Source: Rubrivivax sp. (lineage in GTDB: Bacteria > Pseudomonadota > Gammaproteobacteria > Burkholderiales > Burkholderiaceae_C). From it: a stretch of DNA of 64,000 nucleotides. The DNA is taken from assembly GCA_022843905.1 (NCBI GenBank), contig JALHMT010000015.1, positions 1 to 64,000 of the forward strand. Reading direction: 5' to 3'. This document shows positions 1-8,989 of this stretch, in pieces. Position 1 is the stretch's first letter, and each line of letters starts with the position of its first letter. The notes below the pieces were generated by a model, which was not told where the DNA came from, ran no database searches, and worked only from the letters and a program-made list of their open reading frames with translations. The position numbers and the translations under genes are program-made.

Positions 1-486
<486 letters not shown>

Positions 487-545
487 GATACGCCCGTGCA
501 TCATCTGCGTTTGAGCCGGTGCAGAGCATCGACATGAGGCCCGCG

Positions 546-1805
546 ATGACCCTGGCGCAGAAACTGGTGGCGCGCGCCGCCGGTCGCGACCACGTCGTGC
601 CCGGCGAGATCGTCACCTGCCGCGTCGACCTGGCGATGTTCCACGACAGCAGCGGCCCCCGCCGCCTGAAGCCCATGCTGGAGCAGCTGGGCGCGCCGAT
701 CTGGGACAAGAAACGCGTGGTGCTGGTCATCGACCACTACGTGCCCGAGGCCGACGACGAGTCGCGCCGCATCGTGAAGATCGCGCGCGACTGGGCCGCC
801 GAACAGCAGTTGCCGCACGTGCACGACGGCCAGGGCATCTGCCACGTGGTGCTGCCGCAGGCCGGGCACCTGCGGCCCGGCCTGTTCTGCGTCGGCGGTG
901 ATTCGCACTCGCCCACCGGCGGCGCTTTCGGGGCCTACATGTTCGGCATCGGCAGCACCGAGATGCTGGGCGTGGTGACCACCGGCGAGATCTGGCTGCA
1001 GGTGCCGCACACCCTGTTCCTGCAATGGGATGGCGCGCTGGCCCCCGGCTTGAGCGCCAAGGACATGATGCTGGCGATGCTGGGCCGCCTGGGCATGTCG
1101 GGCGGGCAATACCAGGCGCTGGAGTTCTGCGGCGAGGCCGTGCGCGCGCTGACCATGCCCGAGCGCATGACGATGGCCAACATGAGTGCCGAGCTCGGCG
1201 CGCAGACGGGCCTGGTGGCGCCCGACGCGACCACGGCGAACTGGCTGGCCGCACACGGCGTGCAGCTCGAGGCGCGGGACCTCGAAGGCTGGCAGGGCGA
1301 CGCCGACGCGCCCGGCGTTCGGCACGTGTTCGACGCCAGCACGCTGGCGCCGCAGGTCGCGCTGCCGCACAGCCCCGCCAACGTGCGCGAGGTCACCGCG
1401 CTGCCTCGGACGCGCATCGACGTGGCCTACATCGGCGCCTGCACCGGCGCCAAGATCGACGACCTGCGCGCCGCGGCGCGCGTGCTGGCCGGCCAGCGCG
1501 TGGGTGAAGGCGTCAAGCTGCTGGTGGCCCCCGCCAGCCTGAAGGACCGCGCCACGGCCGAGGCCGAAGGCACGATGCAGCTGCTGCTGGACGCTGGCGC
1601 CACGCTGCTGCCCAGCGCCTGCGGCGCCTGCGCCGGCTACGGCGGCGTGATCGACGAAGGCGCCACGGTCATCTCGTCGACAGCGCGCAACTTCAAGGGC
1701 CGCATGGGGGCGGCGACGGCCCAGGTCTACCTCGCGTCGCCCTTCACCGTCGCCGCATCGGCCTTGAGCGGCCACATCACCGACGTGCGCGAGGTCCTCG
1801 CATGA
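546..1805 (+). CDS. Aconitase-family hydratase, large subunit (LeuC/DmdA-like)
   Basis: Large [4Fe-4S] subunit of a two-part aconitase-superfamily hydro-lyase. It is close in layout to 3-isopropylmalate dehydratase LeuC and to dimethylmaleate hydratase DmdA. Three Fe-S cysteines are visible, one in YIGACTGAKIDDLRAA and two in the CxxC of SACGACAGYGG. The active-site tail has VISSTARNFKGRMG, where LeuC has a similar SNRNF-GR segment. I place the start at ATG 546 (MTLAQKL) because GAGG lies six bases before it. ATG 534 is an alternative. It overlaps the small-subunit gene by four bases (ATGA). It sits with a cyclic amidohydrolase and a lyase rather than with leuB or leuA, which argues against leucine synthesis. 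The true substrate is unknown. Confidence 0.85.
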   Translation: MTLAQKLVARAAGRDHVVPGEIVTCRVDLAMFHDSSGPRRLKPMLEQLGAPIWDKKRVVLVIDHYVPEADDESRRIVKIARDWAAEQQLPHVHDGQGICHVVLPQAGHLRPGLFCVGGDSHSPTGGAFGAYMFGIGSTEMLGVVTTGEIWLQVPHTLFLQWDGALAPGLSAKDMMLAMLGRLGMSGGQYQALEFCGEAVRALTMPERMTMANMSAELGAQTGLVAPDATTANWLAAHGVQLEARDLEGWQGDADAPGVRHVFDASTLAPQVALPHSPANVREVTALPRTRIDVAYIGACTGAKIDDLRAAARVLAGQRVGEGVKLLVAPASLKDRATAEAEGTMQLLLDAGATLLPSACGACAGYGGVIDEGATVISSTARNFKGRMGAATAQVYLASPFTVAASALSGHITDVREVLA

Positions 1806-2290
1806 GGACCTGGCGCCTGCCCGCCGAGGTCGACACCGACCAGCTCGCGCCCGGCCACGCCATGAAGCACGGGCTGGAGGTCATCGCGCGCCATTGCCTG
1901 GAGATCGTGCGGCCCGAGTTCGCCGCCGGCGTGCGGCCCGGCGACGTGGTGGTGGCCGGCCCGGGCTTCGGCATCGGCTCGTCGCGCGAGCAGGCCGCTT
2001 CGGTGCTGGTGCACCTGGGCGTGGCCGCCGTCATCGCGCCCTCGTTCAGCGGCCTGTACTTCCGCAACGCCTTCAACGTCGGCCTGCTGCTGCTGACCTG
2101 CGAGCAGGCCGATCGCATCGCCGACGGCAGCGCGCTGCGCTTCGACGCGCGCGCCGGCCGCATCGACCTGCCCGGTGGCGACGTCCTGCCGCTGGCCCCC
2201 ATCCCTGGTTTCCTGCTCGACATGGTCGAGGCGGGCGGCCTGCTACCTCAGCTGAAGAAGCGCTTCCAAACTCCCCAGGAGTCCCCATGA
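1802..2290 (+). CDS. Aconitase-family hydratase, small subunit (LeuD/DmdB-like)
   Basis: Swivel-domain subunit (162 residues) of the two-part hydratase. The substrate-recognition loop reads GPGFGIGSSREQAA, matching the GxxFGxGSSRE motif of LeuD and DmdB, and is followed by the usual VIAPSFSGLYFRNAFN-type segment. The N-terminus WRLPAEVDTDQLAPG also fits the family. The start overlaps the stop of the large subunit (ATGA) and its own stop overlaps the next start, which implies translational coupling and a fixed complex. Whether it makes isopropylmalate, citramalate, dimethylmalate or another hydroxyacid cannot be decided here. Confidence 0.85.
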   Translation: MRTWRLPAEVDTDQLAPGHAMKHGLEVIARHCLEIVRPEFAAGVRPGDVVVAGPGFGIGSSREQAASVLVHLGVAAVIAPSFSGLYFRNAFNVGLLLLTCEQADRIADGSALRFDARAGRIDLPGGDVLPLAPIPGFLLDMVEAGGLLPQLKKRFQTPQESP

Positions 2291-3759
2291 GCTCGCCTGA
2301 ATTCGATCTCTTGATCAAGAACGTTCGCGTCGTGCGCCCGCACGGCAACGTGGTGCACGAGGCCGACATCGCCGTGCGCGACCAGAAGATCGCGCTGGTG
2401 GCCCCCGCCATCGACGTGGCGCGCGCCAAGGCCGTGCACGACGGCGGCGGCCGGCTGGCCTTCCCCGGCGTGGTCGACGCGCACATGCACAGCGGCATCT
2501 ATTCGCCGCTGGCCGAAGACGCCGTCACCGAGAGCAAGGCCGCAGCGATGGGCGGCGTCACGAGTTCGCTGAACTACTTCCGCACGGGGCAGTACTACCT
2601 GAACAAGGGCGGGCCCTACCGCAAGTTCTTCCCCGAGGTGCTGGCCATCTCGAAGAACCGCTTCCACGTCGACTACGGCTTTCACCTGGCGCCGATGGAC
2701 CGCAAGCACATCGAGGAGCTGCCGATGCTGATCGAAAAGCACGGCGTGGCCAGCTTCAAGATCTTCATGTTCTACGGCAGCCACGGCCTGCACGGCGCCA
2801 GCAACACGCAGCGCGACTTCCTGATGATCGGCGACGACGAGCGCTACGACGTGGCGCACTTCGAGTTCATCATGCGCGGCCTGCAGGCGGCGCGCGAAGC
2901 CATGCCCGACAAGGCACGCCAGATCTCGCTGAGCCTGCACTGCGAGACGGCCGAGATCATGACGGCCTACACGAAGATCGTCGAGAAGGACAAGTCGCTG
3001 AAGGGTCTCGCGGCCTACAGCGCCAGCCGCCCGCAGCACAGCGAAGGCCTGGCGGTGTTCACCGCCGCGTACCTGGCGAACGAGACCGCGCTGCCCAACA
3101 TCAACCTGCTGCACCTGAGCAGCCGCAAGGCCGTGCAGGCGGCGATGATGATGAGCGAGGTCTTCCCGCACATCGACTTCAAGCGCGAAGTGACCATCGG
3201 CCACCTGATGCTGGACATCACCAGCAAGGCGGCCGAACTGGCCAAGGTGAACCCGCCGATCCGCCCGCGCGAGGACGTCGAGTTCCTGTGGGAAGCGCTG
3301 CTGTCGGGCGAACTGGACTGGGTGGTGAGCGACCATGCCTGCTGCCGCCAGGAGCTGAAGATCCCGCGCCACTACTTCGGCGACATCTGGATGGCCAAGA
3401 GCGGCTTCGGCGGCACCGAGTACCTGCTGCCGGCGCTGGTCAGCGAAGGCACCAAGCGCGGCATGGGCTACAACCACATGGCGCGCGTGACGAGCTGGAA
3501 CCCGGCGCAGCGCTACGGCCTGAACAAGAAGGGCGACATCGCGCCCGGCTTCGATGCCGACATCGCGCTCGTCGACCCGGCACACACCTGGACTATCCAC
3601 GCCGGCGACTCGCCGTCGACGCAGGGCTACACGCCCTTCGAAGGGCTGGAGCTGTCGGCGCGCGTGGACGCCACCTTCCTGCGCGGCATGAAGATCTTCG
3701 AGGACGGGCAGATCCTGGGCAAGCCGCGCGGCCAGTACCTGCACCGGCCCACCGCATGA
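2287..3759 (+). CDS. Dihydropyrimidinase/hydantoinase-like cyclic amidohydrolase
   Basis: A 490-residue metal-dependent amidohydrolase of the dihydropyrimidinase/hydantoinase/allantoinase group. It should open a cyclic amide or imide in the cytoplasm. The motifs appear in order: HMHSG (metal histidines) in VVDAHMHSGIYSP, the likely carbamylated lysine in ASFKIFMFYG, LHCETAE, LHLSS and VSDHACC. The C-terminal strand domain (NKKGDIAPGFDADIALVD) is typical. The length matches the family. Its start overlaps the hydratase small subunit (ATGA), with GGAG upstream. The neighbours point to an N-heterocycle or cyclic imide being opened and then hydrated and cleaved. The exact substrate is not visible, and the family call is firmer than the role. 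Confidence 0.85.
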   Translation: MSSPEFDLLIKNVRVVRPHGNVVHEADIAVRDQKIALVAPAIDVARAKAVHDGGGRLAFPGVVDAHMHSGIYSPLAEDAVTESKAAAMGGVTSSLNYFRTGQYYLNKGGPYRKFFPEVLAISKNRFHVDYGFHLAPMDRKHIEELPMLIEKHGVASFKIFMFYGSHGLHGASNTQRDFLMIGDDERYDVAHFEFIMRGLQAAREAMPDKARQISLSLHCETAEIMTAYTKIVEKDKSLKGLAAYSASRPQHSEGLAVFTAAYLANETALPNINLLHLSSRKAVQAAMMMSEVFPHIDFKREVTIGHLMLDITSKAAELAKVNPPIRPREDVEFLWEALLSGELDWVVSDHACCRQELKIPRHYFGDIWMAKSGFGGTEYLLPALVSEGTKRGMGYNHMARVTSWNPAQRYGLNKKGDIAPGFDADIALVDPAHTWTIHAGDSPSTQGYTPFEGLELSARVDATFLRGMKIFEDGQILGKPRGQYLHRPTA

Positions 3760-5123
3760 CGGGTCCGGCCGTCGTTCGCGGCCGGACGCTGCCGGCGGGC
3801 ACCCCCGAGGTGCCGGTGGCCATCGTCGGCGCGGGCGCCTGCGGCCTCACGGCGGCGATCTTCCTGCGCGATGCCGGCATCGACTGCGCGCTGGTGGAGC
3901 GCGACGCCACGCCGCAGGGCAGCACGGCACTGTCGAGCGGTTTCATCCCCGGAGCCGGCACGCGCGCGCAGCACGCTGCCGGCGTGACGGACGACAACGC
4001 CGAGGCCTTCGCCGCCGACATCCAGGCCAAGGCGCACGGCACAGCCGCGCCGCACCTGGTGGACGCCTACAGCCGCGCCATTGCACCGGCGCTCGACGCC
4101 TTGCAGGCCCGCCACGGCCTCGGCTTCGAGCTGCTCGACGGCTTCCTCTACCCCGGCCACACGCGCCGCCGCATGCACACACTGCCGCAGCGCACCGGCG
4201 CGGCCCTGGTGGCGGCCCTGGAAGCGGCTGCGACGCGCGCCGGCGCGCTGCTGGTCACCGACGCGCTGGTGCGCGAGCTGTGGGTCGACGAGACCGACCG
4301 CGTGATCGGTGTCGGCTATGCGCGCCCCGACGGCACGGTCGAACACCTGGCCTGCCGTGCGCTGCTGCTGGCCTGCAACGGCTTCGGCGGCAACCCGGCA
4401 CTCGTGGCGCGCTGGCTGCCGGAGATGCGCGACGCCGTCTTCGGCGGCCATGCCGGCAACGACGGCAGCGCGCTGGCCTGGGGCGAGGCGCTGGGCGCCG
4501 CGCTGGCCGACCTGGGCGGCTACCAGGGCCACGGTTCCTGGGCCGTGCCGCAGGGTGCGCTGATCACCTGGGCGCTGATGATGGAAGGCGGCGTCCAGGT
4601 CAACGCGCGCGGCGAACGCTTCCACGACGAGACCGCGGGCTACAGCGAGGCCTCGGTGCAGGTGCTGGCGCAGCCCGGCGGCACGGCCTGGAACGTCTTC
4701 GATGCACGGCTGCTCGCGCTGGGTCGCGGCTTTCCGGACTTCGTGGCCGCCGAGGCGGCCGGTGCCGTGCGCCACGCCGACGACGTGGCCGCGCTGGCCC
4801 CGGTCATCGGCTGCGACGCCGACACGCTCGGCCGCACGCTGGCCGGCACGCGGCTGCAGGCGCCCTTCTGCGCCATCCGCGTCACCGGTGCGCTGTTCCA
4901 CACGCAGGGTGGTCTGGACATCGATGCCGGCTGCCGCGTGCGGCGCGCCGACGGCAGCCCCCTGCCCAACCTGCTGGCCGCCGGCGGCGCGGCACGCGGG
5001 GTGTCGGGCAACGCGGTGTGGGGCTACCTGTCGGGCAACGGCCTGCTCAGCGCCATCGCCGGCGGCGCCATCGCGGCCGGCACGCTGGCCGCACAGTTGC
5101 AGGAAGAAGGCCTCACGACATGA
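3756..5123 (+). CDS. FAD-dependent fumarate reductase/tricarballylate dehydrogenase-like flavoprotein
   Basis: A 455-residue soluble flavoprotein of the fumarate reductase/succinate dehydrogenase FAD-subunit superfamily, which includes 3-ketosteroid dehydrogenase, urocanate reductase and TcuA. A Rossmann FAD motif lies near the N-terminus (VAIVGAGACGLTAA, then VERD). The C-terminal FAD segment LLAAGGAARGVSGNAVWGYLSGNGL is also clear. No signal peptide or covalent-heme domain is present. It overlaps both neighbours by ATGA-type junctions. It probably oxidises or reduces a C-C bond of a carboxylated intermediate in the pathway. The direction and substrate are unknown. Confidence 0.8.
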   Translation: MTGPAVVRGRTLPAGTPEVPVAIVGAGACGLTAAIFLRDAGIDCALVERDATPQGSTALSSGFIPGAGTRAQHAAGVTDDNAEAFAADIQAKAHGTAAPHLVDAYSRAIAPALDALQARHGLGFELLDGFLYPGHTRRRMHTLPQRTGAALVAALEAAATRAGALLVTDALVRELWVDETDRVIGVGYARPDGTVEHLACRALLLACNGFGGNPALVARWLPEMRDAVFGGHAGNDGSALAWGEALGAALADLGGYQGHGSWAVPQGALITWALMMEGGVQVNARGERFHDETAGYSEASVQVLAQPGGTAWNVFDARLLALGRGFPDFVAAEAAGAVRHADDVAALAPVIGCDADTLGRTLAGTRLQAPFCAIRVTGALFHTQGGLDIDAGCRVRRADGSPLPNLLAAGGAARGVSGNAVWGYLSGNGLLSAIAGGAIAAGTLAAQLQEEGLTT

Positions 5124-5986
5124 CGCCCACCGTCTCGCTCAAGACCCGCCTGGCCGAGCCGCGCCCGCTGCTGGCCCCCGGCATCTACGACGCGCTGTCG
5201 GCGCTGCTGGCCGAGCAGGCCGGCTTCGAGGCGCTGTACCTCAGCGGCGCCAGCATCGCCTACACACGGCTGGGCCGCAGCGACATCGGCCTGACGACCT
5301 TCAGCGAGGTGGAGCAGACGCTGGCGCTCATCACCGACCGCGTGCGCGTGCCGGTGATCGTCGACGCCGACACCGGCTTCGGCAATGCGCTGAACGTGCA
5401 GCGCACGGTGCGCGGCTTCGAGCGCGCGGGTGCCGCGATGATCCAGCTCGAGGACCAGACCTTTCCCAAGCGATGCGGCCATCTCGACGGCAAGGGCGTG
5501 GTGCCCACCGCCGAGATGTGCGGCAAGCTGCGCGCCGCGCTCGACGCAAGGCAGAGCGAACAGACGCTGATCCTGGCGCGCACCGACGCGGTGGCCGTGG
5601 AAGGCCTGGCCACGGCGCTGGAGCGCGCCGAGGCCTACCTGGAATGCGGCGTCGACGCCCTCTTCATCGAGGCCCTGCGCTCACCCGAGCAGATGGATAC
5701 GGCCTGCACGCGCTTCGCGCAGCGCGTGCCGCTGCTGGCCAACATGGTCGAGGGCGGCAAGACCCCGGTGCAGTCGGCCGCCGAACTGGGTGCGCGCGGC
5801 TTCCGCATCGTCATCTTTCCCGGCGGCACCGCGCGCGCCGTGGCGCACACGCTGCAGGGCTACTACGCCAGCCTGCACCAGCACCAGAGCACGGTGCCCT
5901 GGCGCGAGCGCATGCTGGACTTCGACGGGCTCAACAAGACGCTCGGCACGCCGGCACTGCTGGCGCTCGGCCGGAAGTACCAGTGA
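5120..5986 (+). CDS. Isocitrate lyase/PEP mutase superfamily lyase
   Basis: A 288-residue TIM-barrel enzyme of the isocitrate lyase/phosphoenolpyruvate mutase family. The Mg-binding segment VIVDADTGFGNALNV and the catalytic loop FPKRCGHLDGKGVV (the K-[KR]-C-G-H motif of lyases) are both present, so carbon-carbon cleavage is more likely than phosphonate mutase chemistry. Known relatives include methylisocitrate lyase, 2,3-dimethylmalate lyase and oxaloacetate decarboxylase. Its position directly after an aconitase-like hydratase and a flavoprotein suggests that it cleaves the hydroxylated dicarboxylate made by the hydratase. It overlaps the flavoprotein stop by four bases. Confidence 0.87.
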   Translation: MTPTVSLKTRLAEPRPLLAPGIYDALSALLAEQAGFEALYLSGASIAYTRLGRSDIGLTTFSEVEQTLALITDRVRVPVIVDADTGFGNALNVQRTVRGFERAGAAMIQLEDQTFPKRCGHLDGKGVVPTAEMCGKLRAALDARQSEQTLILARTDAVAVEGLATALERAEAYLECGVDALFIEALRSPEQMDTACTRFAQRVPLLANMVEGGKTPVQSAAELGARGFRIVIFPGGTARAVAHTLQGYYASLHQHQSTVPWRERMLDFDGLNKTLGTPALLALGRKYQ

Positions 5987-6051
5987 GCACGAGGCAAGGC
6001 TGCAGACGCAGTGGGCGAAAACACCGCCCCCCGGGGCGATAGAGTCGCTGC

Positions 6052-7281
6052 ATGTCCCTGTACAGAACGCTGCGCCCCGGCCTGCCCATCCTGATCGGTG
6101 CGTCGGTGATGCTCAGCCTGGCCATGGGCCTGCGGCAAAGCCTGGGCATCTTCATGCCGCCGCTGACCAAGGACACCGGCATCTCGGTGTCCGACTTCAC
6201 GCTGGCCATCGCCGTGCAGAACCTCACCTGGGGCGTGCTGCAGCCGCTGGCCGGTGCCTGGGCCGTGCGCCTGGGCATGCGCCGGCTGATGGTGGGCGGC
6301 GCGCTGCTCTACATCCTGGGCCTGGTGCTGCTGGCCACGGCCAGCGGGCTGGTGTCGGTGATCCTGGGCGCGGGCCTGGCCATCGGCGCGGCGATGGCCT
6401 GCAACGGCAGCGCGCTGGCACTGGCCGCCGTCTCGCGCCCGGTGCCGGTGGCCGTGCGCAGCACCGTGCTGGGCATCGTCTCGGCCGCAGGCTCGCTGGG
6501 CGCCATGCTGGCCGCCCCGCTGGGACAGACGCTGGCACAGGAGCATGGCTGGCGCATCGGCGTCTGGGGCTTCGTCGTGCTGGCCCTGCTGATGGTGCCG
6601 GCGGCATGGAAGGCCGGCAAGGTCGACGAGCTGCCCATCCCGCCCAAGGCCGGCATCGGCGACACCGCTGGCGCGGCCCTGGGCACGGCGATGCGCAACC
6701 CGCTGTTCGTGGTGATGGCGCTGGCCTATTTCGTCTGCGGCATGCAGCTGGTCTTCCTCACCACCCACCTGCCCTCCTACCTGGACCTCTGCGGCATGGA
6801 CCCCATGCTCAGCGCGCAGGCGCTGGGCATGATCGGCGCCTTCAACGTGCTGGGCTGCCTGTTCTTCGGCTGGGCCGGCGGGCGCTGGAACAAGCAGGTG
6901 CTGCTGGGCGGCATCTACGTGTCACGATCGCTGGCCCTGGCCTGGTACTTCATGGCGCAGCCCACGCCGCAGAGCACCCTGCTCTTCGCCGGCGTCATGG
7001 GCTTTCTGTGGCTGGGCGTGGCGCCGCTGGTGTCCGGCTGGATCGCCGATACCTTCGGCCTGCGCTGGCAGGCCATGCTGGGCGGGGTGGCCTTCGTGTG
7101 CCACCAGTTCGGCAGCTTCGCCGGTGCGCTGGGCGGGGGCCTCATCTTCGACATGGCGGGCTCCTACGACATGGCCTGGAAGGCCGGCGTCGCGCTGGGC
7201 CTGTCGGCCGGGCTGGTGCAGATCGCCTTCGCCTGGTGGCGGCCCAGCGGCGGCACACCACCGCTGCCGCAACCGGGCTGA
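6052..7281 (+). CDS. Major facilitator superfamily transporter
   Basis: A 409-residue polytopic inner-membrane protein with about twelve hydrophobic segments. The N-terminal half shows an MFS pattern (GLRQSLGIFMPPLTKD, then a conserved basic turn AVRLGMRRL after the second membrane segment), and the overall look is of monocarboxylate/oxalate-type MFS carriers. It starts 65 bases after the lyase on the same strand, so it is the likely last gene of the catabolic run. It may import the growth substrate or export a product. The substrate cannot be inferred from sequence. Confidence 0.87.
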   Translation: MSLYRTLRPGLPILIGASVMLSLAMGLRQSLGIFMPPLTKDTGISVSDFTLAIAVQNLTWGVLQPLAGAWAVRLGMRRLMVGGALLYILGLVLLATASGLVSVILGAGLAIGAAMACNGSALALAAVSRPVPVAVRSTVLGIVSAAGSLGAMLAAPLGQTLAQEHGWRIGVWGFVVLALLMVPAAWKAGKVDELPIPPKAGIGDTAGAALGTAMRNPLFVVMALAYFVCGMQLVFLTTHLPSYLDLCGMDPMLSAQALGMIGAFNVLGCLFFGWAGGRWNKQVLLGGIYVSRSLALAWYFMAQPTPQSTLLFAGVMGFLWLGVAPLVSGWIADTFGLRWQAMLGGVAFVCHQFGSFAGALGGGLIFDMAGSYDMAWKAGVALGLSAGLVQIAFAWWRPSGGTPPLPQPG

Positions 7282-7301
7282 GCATCAGGGCTCGAAGGCG
7301 A

Positions 7302-7751
7302 TCAAGGCACCGCGCCGGGCTCGACGGCGCCGGGTTCCCGCACCAGCGTCACCGGCACCGGGCTGCGTTCCAGCAGCGCACGCGCCACGGCGCCGACGGG
7401 GCCTTCGATCTCGTCTTCGGCCGCGCCCATCACCACGGCGTCGCACGCGTAGCTCTCGATGAGTTCCAGCAGCACGTGACCGGGGTCGCCGCTGGCGACC
7501 TCGCTTTCGAACTGCTGACCCGCTGCTTCCAGCAGCGCTTCGGCAGCGCGCATCAGGTCGGCGCCCGCGGCGGCGCGCACGTCGTCCAGCACGGCCGGAT
7601 CGTGCGCCACGACCACTTCGTACAGCGACGCCGGTTCCTGCACGTTGGCCACCACGAAACTCGCCTGCAGGCCTGCACGCACGCAGGCCAGCACGTGCTG
7701 GACAGCCGACAGCGAGGCGGCCGAGCCGTCGACGGGCAAGAGGATCTTCAT
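7302..7751 (-). CDS. Universal stress protein, UspA family
   Basis: A 149-residue cytoplasmic Usp-fold protein. The start MKILLPVDGSAASLSAV is the classic Usp beta-1/ATP-loop beginning. It is supported by GGAG seven bases upstream, so the longer frame upstream is discarded. The C-terminus ends in the usual SPVPVTLVREP strand. The nucleotide loop (MGAAEDEIEGPVGAVA) departs from the G-x2-G-x9-G(S/T) consensus, so ATP binding is uncertain. It converges on the MFS gene with a 20-base gap and is a single transcription unit. Confidence 0.88.
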   Translation of the reverse strand: MKILLPVDGSAASLSAVQHVLACVRAGLQASFVVANVQEPASLYEVVVAHDPAVLDDVRAAAGADLMRAAEALLEAAGQQFESEVASGDPGHVLLELIESYACDAVVMGAAEDEIEGPVGAVARALLERSPVPVTLVREPGAVEPGAVP

Positions 7752-8239
7752 CGTGCATCTCCAGGTGACATGGCCCGAGCGTACGCTGCCGCGCACGCCG
7801 CAGGCAAATCAAGACCCCGTCCGCTCTGATGCAGGACATCCGAAAGCGAGAAACCGCCGCGGGCTACGGCCGCGCGGCACGTAGGCCGCCGAATTCGTTG
7901 CGACTCGCGCCACAAGATGGCGACTGGCGGGCGCTCGTTCCTGCGACTGACCTGACCACGCATGCCGATGGGGTCCAAGGGCGGGACTGCAACCACGTGG
8001 GGCGTGATCCCAGCGATGTCACCTCGGCTGGCCTGCTTGTGAATCTGCGGCGCGAGCGACGACAGCTTTTCGGCGAGCCAACGGCGTTTGCCTCGGCGTG
8101 CTCCCGACCCACAAAGCCATTCGATGCCCCTGACTTCGTTGCCGGATAGCCGCCGGTCGACCGGTCGAGCACGAACTCAGGTGCGCGGTAAGCGTCCTGC
8201 AAACCCATCTTGAATGAGACGCGTCGCCCCTCCAGGATC
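7752..8239. other. Gene-poor decayed stretch upstream of the IS66 remnant
   Basis: This stretch has no convincing complete gene. On the minus strand, between about 7750 and 8140, an open frame without a good start reads in a protein-like way (for example RWLAEKLSSLAPQIHKQA and AVPPLDPIGMRGQ). I cannot assign it to a family. Its neighbour is a broken insertion sequence, so the most economical reading is a remnant of a lost accessory gene. Confidence 0.35.
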
Positions 8240-8266
8240 GTGTCCACGTAACCCTTACGTGGACAC
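8240..8266. repeat. Perfect 12-bp inverted repeat next to IS66 tnpA
   Basis: GTGTCCACGTAA (8240-8251) and its exact reverse complement TTACGTGGACAC (8255-8266) are separated by only CCC. The right arm ends two bases before the tnpA ATG at 8268. It would form a strong hairpin or cruciform. It could be a trace of an insertion-sequence end, a terminator-like block in front of tnpA, or a protein-binding site. Confidence 0.75.
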
Positions 8267-8267
8267 C

Positions 8268-8587
8268 ATGGCAAGCGACAAGGCGGCAGTGCGGCGGCGG
8301 TACACCGAAGAGCTCAAGGCCGAGGTGAGGGCGGAGTGCGACCCGCCGGGCGCGTCAGTGGCCCAGATGGCGACGTCGCGCGGCCTCAATGCCAACGTCG
8401 CGCACCGTTGGCGACAAATGGCGCGCGAGTTCGTGGCGGTCGCCATCGCGCCGCAGCCTGCGATGGAGCGTCCCGCTTGCTGCGACATCGAGGTCGAGCT
8501 GCGCCGTGGTGCGGTGACGATGAGGGTGACCTGGCGGGTGTCGGCCGCAGCGGATTCGCCGCCTGGAGGCGTGAACTGCTTCTGTGA
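8268..8587 (+). pseudogene. tnpA: IS66 family TnpA accessory protein, frameshifted
   Basis: The frame from ATG 8268 gives MASDKAAVRRRYTEELKAEV, a central LNANVAHRWRQ segment and DIEVELRRGAV. This matches the IS66 TnpA order of helix-turn-helix followed by a short beta domain. The expected ending (CAAWLRELL in relatives) appears as FAAWRRELLL only in another reading frame, closing at TGA 8585-8587. A one- or two-base indel therefore lies around 8540-8560. The middle is also short compared with intact TnpA. It is non-functional as it stands. Confidence 0.8.
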
Positions 8588-8596
8588 TCGGCGCTC

Positions 8597-8928
8597 ATGA
8601 TCAACGTTGAAGCGGTGTGCATGGCGGTGGAGCCCCTGGAAATGCGCGCCGGCACCGAAGCGGCACTGGCTCGAGTGGTCACCGTGTTCGGCGCAGCACG
8701 CCCACACCATGCCTACCTCTTCTCCAATCGGCGTGCCAATCGCATGAAGGTGCTCGTTCACGCAGGCATCGGCCGTGGCTGGCAGCACGTTGATCGAGCA
8801 GCGGCAAGTCCGTCTGGCGCCGAGGCGCAGGCGAGACGCTCACACTGAGCCAGGCTCAGTTCGACGCCCTGGTGCTGGGCCTGCCCTGGCAGCGGATCGG
8901 CGAGGCTGGCGTGATCAAGGTGCTGTAG
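8597..8928 (+). pseudogene. tnpB: IS66 family TnpB, frameshifted with internal stop
   Basis: It starts ATG ATC AAC at 8597. The first half reads VEAVCMAVEPLEMRAGTEAA, ARPHHAYLFSNRRANRMKVL, as in IS66 TnpB (IS66 Orf2). After about 8770 the family sequence continues in a different frame: WLAAR, an in-frame TGA, then LTLSQAQFDALVLGLPWQRI, ending at TAG 8926-8928. Two lesions, a frameshift and a nonsense codon, prove decay. It follows tnpA with the usual IS66 spacing. Confidence 0.85.
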
Positions 8929-8989
8929 TGCGTCCGTTGCGGCCTGTGCCGATGGCCTCCATGCGAGAGGCTGAGCACGACGTCAGAGC

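Noticed and set aside
501..1775. Long minus-strand open frame opposite the hydratase large subunit
   Set aside because: His/Arg/Gly-rich translation without motifs; the plus-strand frame has clear aconitase signatures. It is a GC-rich shadow.
546..2290. Leucine biosynthesis leuCD
   Set aside because: No leuA or leuB nearby, and tight coupling with an amidohydrolase and a lyase; the superfamily call is kept but the leucine role is not.
2248..3744. 498-codon minus-strand frame opposite the amidohydrolase
   Set aside because: Composition is low-complexity (Val/Arg/His) and lacks family motifs, while the plus strand has all the amidohydrolase motifs.
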